Of a stretch of 8,403 bases of DNA, positions 5,509-8,403 are shown in pieces (positions within the stretch are counted from its first letter, which is position 1; the number at the start of each line of letters is the position of its first letter). This DNA comes from JBBRHF01 sp038223055 (GTDB lineage Bacteria > Actinomycetota > Actinomycetes > JACCUZ01): NCBI GenBank assembly GCA_038223055.1, contig JBBRHF010000184.1:1-8403 (forward strand), given 5' to 3'. The notes beneath the pieces are model-generated. The model searched no databases. It saw only the letters and a program-made list of their open reading frames with translations, and had not been told where the DNA came from. A program made the position numbers and the translations under genes.

Positions 5509-5985
5509 GTGCCAGCGCATCAGCGTGCGGTGTCCTCCGTTGCCGTGCCCCACGAGCGCACCAGCGTGGCGATGGCGCGACACGCCTTCTCCGACGAGTT
5601 GCGGGAAAGCGGCGTGCCCCCGGATGAGCGGGAGGACGCGGTCCTGGTGCTGTCCGAGCTCATGAGCAACGCCATCAGGCACGCCTCGCCGCTTCCCGGG
5701 GGCGACATCGTCGTCTCCTGGGCGATCAGTGACGGGTGCCTGCACGTCGAGATCACCGACGGCGGGGCGACCACCCGGCCGCACGCCGGGGTCGCGGCGA
5801 TGTCCCCCCATGGCGGGCGCGGCCTGGACATCGTGCGCCACATCAGCGCTCAGTGGGGTGTGCACGAGGACCATCACGCGGTGACCGTCTGGGCGGACGT
5901 CTCGCGCTCCCACTCATCGAGCCAAGCGGATGAGGGGGCCGTCGACCTGCAGGCAACGCCTGCTCGCCGCTCGTCTAGCGTGTAG
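5509..5985 (+). CDS. RsbW/SpoIIAB-like single-domain ATP-binding protein (HATPase_c)
   Basis: A 158-aa GHKL-type ATPase of the serine-kinase anti-sigma family. Visible motifs are the N box EDAVLVLSELMSNAIRHA (42-59, with E50 and N54), the G1 box DGG (84-86), and the G2 box HGGRGLDIV (101-109), followed by VTVWADV (125-131). RsbW-type proteins bind a sigma factor or phosphorylate an anti-sigma antagonist; many actinobacterial stand-alone copies have unknown partners. No sigma or STAS antagonist gene is next to it. The GTG start at 5509 has GGAGGG (5500-5505) only three bases upstream. A GTG at 5530 or ATG at 5572 would shorten the first strand and helix, while the frame is open further upstream without homologous-looking sequence. 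The C-terminal 25 residues form a polar Ser/Ala-rich tail. The next gene starts five bases after its TAG. Confidence 0.88.
   Translation: MPAHQRAVSSVAVPHERTSVAMARHAFSDELRESGVPPDEREDAVLVLSELMSNAIRHASPLPGGDIVVSWAISDGCLHVEITDGGATTRPHAGVAAMSPHGGRGLDIVRHISAQWGVHEDHHAVTVWADVSRSHSSSQADEGAVDLQATPARRSSSV
5976..5981 (+). promoter_or_regulatory. Possible -10 element (TAGCGT) for leaderless DUF5926 transcription
   Basis: TAGCGT fits the actinobacterial -10 pattern TANNNT and ends nine bases before ATG 5991. No purine-rich ribosome binding site precedes that ATG, which suits a leaderless or near-leaderless mRNA. No -35 is evident and the element lies within the end of the preceding gene, so cotranscription is equally possible. 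Confidence 0.3.
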
Positions 5986-5990
5986 CCACT

Positions 5991-6938
5991 ATGGGAACCA
6001 GGTCCGGCCGCCGCGCCGTGCATGCGGTCGGCCAGGTTGCGGCCGTCGCCCCCCGGGAGCCCTGCCCGTGCGGCTCGGGCCGCCGTTACAAGGCGTGTCA
6101 CGGCCGCGCCGCGAGCGCCGCTGCCGAGCAGTTCGTCGCTCGCCCGTTCGAGGGGCTGCGCGGCGAATGTGACTGGGTGGCGCTGCGCGAGATCGTGCCG
6201 GCCGCCACCGCAGCGGTCTCGCTGACCGGTGAGCACGCCGACCGGGTCGTGGTCGTCGCCACCGTGTTGCCGATGGCGTGGCCCGCGCTGGTTCGGGAGA
6301 ACGGCGAGGTCTTTGTCGGCCTGCAGGTTCCCGGCGGCTCCGGCGATGCGAGCCGCGACTGCGCCGACGCGCTGCTCCGTGCGCTGGCAGCCGAGCCGGG
6401 GACGCCGATCAACCCGGCCGGCCTGCCCGGGCCGGGTCCCCGGCTGCAGGACCTGCTCGACCCGGGGTCACCGCTCGTCGTGCAGGTGCATGAGGGGTTC
6501 GACTTCTGGCTCGAGGGGACCGCGGAGCGCAGTGTCGAGGTCGGCGCCTCGATGGAGCGCGCCAACGAGGCCGCTCACCCGGCCGAGCGGCTGACCTCGG
6601 TCGAGGCCGCCTACTGGTTCCGGATCGGCGACCGCGAGCACCTGCGGTGGGTGCTGCCCCACGACGAGGACGCGCTGCTCGACGGCCTGGCTCGGCTGCA
6701 CGCTGCGGGTGCCGACGGGCTTGGTGAGGGCAGCCGCTATCTCGGGTCGTTCCGGGCGCACGGGTTGGTCGTGCCGGTGTGGGACGTGGCGAGTGGTTCA
6801 TCGGCCGCCGCGTTGGAGGAGCCCGTCGCCGCGCTGGGCGCCCGCCTCGGCGAGGCCCTCGCTGACCACAGCCCGTTGTCGGGGCCCCAGCGGCGGGCGC
6901 GCTCCGGGCTCACCGGCCGTCAGCTCACCCTGCGCTGA
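5991..6938 (+). CDS. DUF5926 family protein with N-terminal SEC-C zinc motif
   Basis: A 315-aa protein of unknown function. Near the N-terminus PCPCGSGRRYKACHG (24-38) is a SEC-C motif with C25, C27, C36 and H37 as zinc ligands, as at the C-terminus of SecA where it binds zinc and contacts SecB and the ribosome. Preceding residues are basic (TRSGRR). The remaining 270 residues form one soluble domain without membrane segments, recognisable as DUF5926 by blocks such as DRVVVVATVLPMAWPALVR, EGFDFWL, YWFRIGDREHLRWVLPHDED and SRYLGSFRAHGLVVPVWD. Conservation of this family in actinobacteria suggests a housekeeping role; the SEC-C suggests a protein or ribosome contact, which is inference. The ATG at 5991 follows the RsbW-like stop by five bases but lacks a Shine-Dalgarno; a -10-like TAGCGT lies upstream. 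The gene ends in the hairpin-rich region facing arcA. Confidence 0.85.
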   Translation: MGTRSGRRAVHAVGQVAAVAPREPCPCGSGRRYKACHGRAASAAAEQFVARPFEGLRGECDWVALREIVPAATAAVSLTGEHADRVVVVATVLPMAWPALVRENGEVFVGLQVPGGSGDASRDCADALLRALAAEPGTPINPAGLPGPGPRLQDLLDPGSPLVVQVHEGFDFWLEGTAERSVEVGASMERANEAAHPAERLTSVEAAYWFRIGDREHLRWVLPHDEDALLDGLARLHAAGADGLGEGSRYLGSFRAHGLVVPVWDVASGSSAAALEEPVAALGARLGEALADHSPLSGPQRRARSGLTGRQLTLR

Positions 6939-6965
6939 TCGCACTTGCCTCGCCGGCGGCTCTCC

Positions 6966-7030
6966 CATGATCGTGAAACATTCGAGCGATAGGGCGACCC
7001 GAACGTTTCACGATGGTGAAGATCATGAAA
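6966..7030. repeat. Overlapping inverted repeats built on ATCGTGAAA
   Basis: ATCGTGAAACATTCG (6970-6984) and CGAACGTTTCACGAT (7000-7014) are reverse complements with one mismatch in 15 and a 15-nt loop. The right arm's TTTCACGAT (7006-7014) can alternatively pair with ATCATGAAA (7022-7030), 8 of 9, over a 7-nt spacer, so the two hairpins exclude each other. The left edge, CATGATCGTGA (6966-6976), is identical to the outer arm of the palindrome at 1250-1304. The element lies 28 bp after the DUF5926 stop. It could serve as terminator, operator cluster or dispersed intergenic palindrome. Its A/T content is higher than the surroundings. Confidence 0.75.
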
Positions 7031-7040
7031 GTGGGGTCGA

Positions 7041-7060
7041 TCGGCGAAACTCGTCGCCGA
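7041..7060. terminator. 7-bp stem hairpin downstream of DUF5926
   Basis: TCGGCGA (7041-7047) pairs perfectly with TCGCCGA (7054-7060) over a 6-nt loop AACTCG. It is the second hairpin after the DUF5926 stop and has no T tract. A role in ending + strand transcription is plausible by position. Confidence 0.45.
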
Positions 7061-7073
7061 CGGTCACCGCCGT

Positions 7074-7088
7074 CCACGGTTTCCGTGG
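7074..7088. repeat. 6-bp hairpin with a TTT loop
   Basis: CCACGG (7074-7079) and CCGTGG (7083-7088) pair around a 3-nt loop. It is one of several consecutive hairpins in the gap between DUF5926 and arcA. Confidence 0.45.
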
Positions 7089-7110
7089 TGAGACACCCGT
7101 CTGGCGGTAA

Positions 7111-7120
7111 CAAGATCTTG
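7111..7120. repeat. 10-bp perfect palindrome CAAGATCTTG
   Basis: CAAGATCTTG is self-complementary and sits in a locally AT-richer patch (GGTAACAAGATCTTGAGAA). It could be a dimeric-regulator site, but no promoter or gene start is near, so chance is quite possible. Confidence 0.3.
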
Positions 7121-7132
7121 AGAATCGCGCCT

Positions 7133-7155
7133 GAGACGGGCGAAACGGCCCGAGT
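7133..7155 (+). terminator. Imperfect hairpin followed by a short T run
   Basis: CGGGC (7137-7141) pairs with GCCCG (7148-7152) over a 6-nt loop; two further pairs follow outside a 2-nt mismatch (GA at 7133-7134 with TC at 7155-7156). TCTTTG follows on the + strand. A weak bidirectional terminator between convergent genes is possible. Confidence 0.35.
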
Positions 7156-7185
7156 CTTTGCCTTGCGTAAGTTAGGGTCCTCTCA

Positions 7186-7227
7186 GGTCCGGGCGCTGTT
7201 GCATCCCCCGTCTGCAGCGCTCGGACC
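7186..7227 (-). terminator. Strong hairpin one base after the arcA stop
   Basis: GGTCCGGGCGCTG (7186-7198) pairs with CAGCGCTCGGACC (7215-7227) at 13 positions with one G-T wobble, over a 16-nt loop. On the minus strand it begins one base after the arcA TGA (7231-7229). A second copy of AGGGTCC (7174-7180) could pair alternatively with GGACCCT (7223-7229). There is no T tract, but stem length and position make this the best terminator in the window. Confidence 0.65.
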
Positions 7228-7228
7228 C

Positions 7229-8403
7229 TCAGCCCGCCGCCGAGTCCCGCGCGATCGGGCACGACATGCACCGGGGGCCACCCCGGCCGCTGCCCAACTC
7301 GCTGCCCGAGATCGCGACTACCTCGATGCCGGCCTGTTCCAACCGCGAGTTGGTCTCGGTGTTTCGCTCGTAGGCCACCGCCAGTCGCGGCCCGATCGCC
7401 AGCGTGTTGTTGCCGTCATCCCACTGCTCGCGCTCCGCGGTGACCGGGTCGAGCCCGGTGTCGATCACCCGCAACGTGTCGATGCCCATCGCCTTCGCGG
7501 CCGCGACCAGGAACGGCTCGGGCTCCTCGACGTGCAGGCCGCCCGGACTCCCGCCAGAGGCAGCGGTGATGGTCCACGCGACGAGGCTGTGGGCGATGTT
7601 GGGATACATGACCACGGCGTCGACGTCGACCATCGTGCACACCGTGTCCAGGTGCATCGTGGCCCGCTCCTGGGCGATCGGCACGGCCAGCACGGTAGTG
7701 GCCAGGCCGCGCTCGAAGACGTTTCGGGCGAGGCGTTCGGCCCCGGCCGGCGTCGTACGCTCACCCACCCCCACGGCGATCACGCCCCGGGCCAGCAGCA
7801 GCACGTCGCCGCCCTCGACATGCTCCAGGTGCGGGCCGTAGGTCTGCTCGGTGCCGGCGAACCGGGGGTGATGCTCGTAGATCGCGCGGGTCAGGGTCGT
7901 CTCCCGCACCCGCGCCGGCATGGCCAGGCTGGTAACGGCGACGTGGTCGCGGATCCAGACGCTGGAGTCGCGGGTGAACAGCAGGTTGGGCAGCGGGTCG
8001 ATGACGAAGTCGTGCTGGTCCATGAACCGGTAGGGCAACCCGCCGACCGGTGTTATCTCCTCGTGGGCCAGGCCGCCGGTGAGCGTGCCGGCGAGGTCGA
8101 GGGGGTGCAGGCCGCGCAGGTAGGTCGACACGGCTCCGCGCAGGGTCTCGCCGAGCCGCGGGTCCTCGAGGACGGACTCGATCGCCTGCTCTCGGGCCAG
8201 CGGCACCTCGAGGGCCTCGGCCAGCAGGCCCGCGAGGTAGAGGACCTCGACCCCGCGGTCGCGCAGCGCCTGCGCGAACGCGTCGTGCTCGTCCTGCGCC
8301 CGCCCCACCCACGGGATGCCGTCGAACAGCAGCTTGTCGTTGTTGCGCGGCGTCAGGCGCTTGAGCTCGGGTCCGGGCCGGTGCAGCATGACGGTGCGCA
8401 GCC
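7229..8403 (-). CDS. arcA: Arginine deiminase, N-terminus beyond the window edge
   Basis: Arginine deiminase converts L-arginine to citrulline and ammonia, the first step of the ADI pathway; cytoplasmic. The ATG at 8389 is internal: codons upstream read LRTV, matching the family start LRTVxLHRPGPEL, so roughly ten residues are missing at the right edge. Numbering from that Met, the guanidino-modifying-enzyme motifs are LFDGIPW (21-27), NLLFTRDSS (135-143) with D141, EGGDV (192-196) with E192 and D195, MHLDT (245-249) with H246, DDGNNTLAI, and the catalytic Cys C374 in GGPRCMSCPI near the C-terminus. Everything needed for catalysis is present and the length is normal (about 400 aa). The RCMSCP form with a second Cys looks typical of actinobacterial ArcA, from memory. 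No arcB, arcC or arcD lies downstream; the gene ends in a terminator-like hairpin, so any partner must be upstream, outside the window. Confidence 0.96.
   Translation of the reverse strand, partial: LRTVMLHRPGPELKRLTPRNNDKLLFDGIPWVGRAQDEHDAFAQALRDRGVEVLYLAGLLAEALEVPLAREQAIESVLEDPRLGETLRGAVSTYLRGLHPLDLAGTLTGGLAHEEITPVGGLPYRFMDQHDFVIDPLPNLLFTRDSSVWIRDHVAVTSLAMPARVRETTLTRAIYEHHPRFAGTEQTYGPHLEHVEGGDVLLLARGVIAVGVGERTTPAGAERLARNVFERGLATTVLAVPIAQERATMHLDTVCTMVDVDAVVMYPNIAHSLVAWTITAASGGSPGGLHVEEPEPFLVAAAKAMGIDTLRVIDTGLDPVTAEREQWDDGNNTLAIGPRLAVAYERNTETNSRLEQAGIEVVAISGSELGSGRGGPRCMSCPIARDSAAG

Noticed and set aside
7173..7178. TAGGGT as a + strand -10 element
   Set aside because: No -35 is found at a proper distance, and there is no + strand gene downstream, only antisense to arcA. 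A small RNA here cannot be supported from sequence alone.

Overview
The window is about 8.4 kb of very GC-rich DNA with strong G/C preference at third codon positions, several GTG starts, ATGA/GTGA stop-start overlaps and gene families typical of Actinomycetota (a DUF4177-RidA pair like that of mycobacteria, an HGGFW-type hydrolase, a GlpQ1-like phosphodiesterase, a stand-alone RsbW-like ATPase, DUF5926). It looks like chromosomal DNA of a high-GC actinobacterium; I cannot fix the order or genus. No transposase, integrase, tRNA, rRNA or CRISPR array is visible.

Layout: (1) 1-265, 3' end of an unrecognised + strand gene. (2) 266-599, non-coding stretch between converging genes. (3) 600-1219, minus-strand DUF4177 + RidA operon. 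(4) 1220-1327, divergent promoter region holding a 14-bp-arm inverted repeat. (5) 1328-2895, + strand operon of an SDR oxidoreductase and an HGGFW alpha/beta hydrolase, joined by a GTGA overlap. (6) 2896-3078, convergent intergenic stretch with three direct repeats at an exact 22-bp period and a terminator-like hairpin. (7) 3079-4488, minus-strand pair: a 207-aa degenerate SDR-like protein followed by a class II glutamine amidotransferase whose reading frame is broken and which appears to lack an internal segment. (8) 4553-6938, three + strand genes: glycerophosphodiester phosphodiesterase, RsbW-like ATP-binding protein, and a DUF5926 protein with an N-terminal SEC-C zinc motif. (9) 6939-7228, a hairpin-dense convergent intergenic region. 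(10) 7229-8403, minus-strand arginine deiminase (arcA), lacking only its extreme N-terminus at the window edge.

Functionally this is mostly housekeeping and small-molecule metabolism: removal of reactive enamine/imine intermediates (RidA), a dehydrogenase-hydrolase pair, phospholipid head-group salvage (GDPD), arginine catabolism (ArcA) and a probable stress-signalling ATPase. I see no convincing new multi-gene system. The items most worth a second look are the broken amidotransferase, the palindromic intergenic elements that share the core CATGATCGTGA, the 22-bp iterons, and the GDPD / RsbW-like / DUF5926 neighbourhood.
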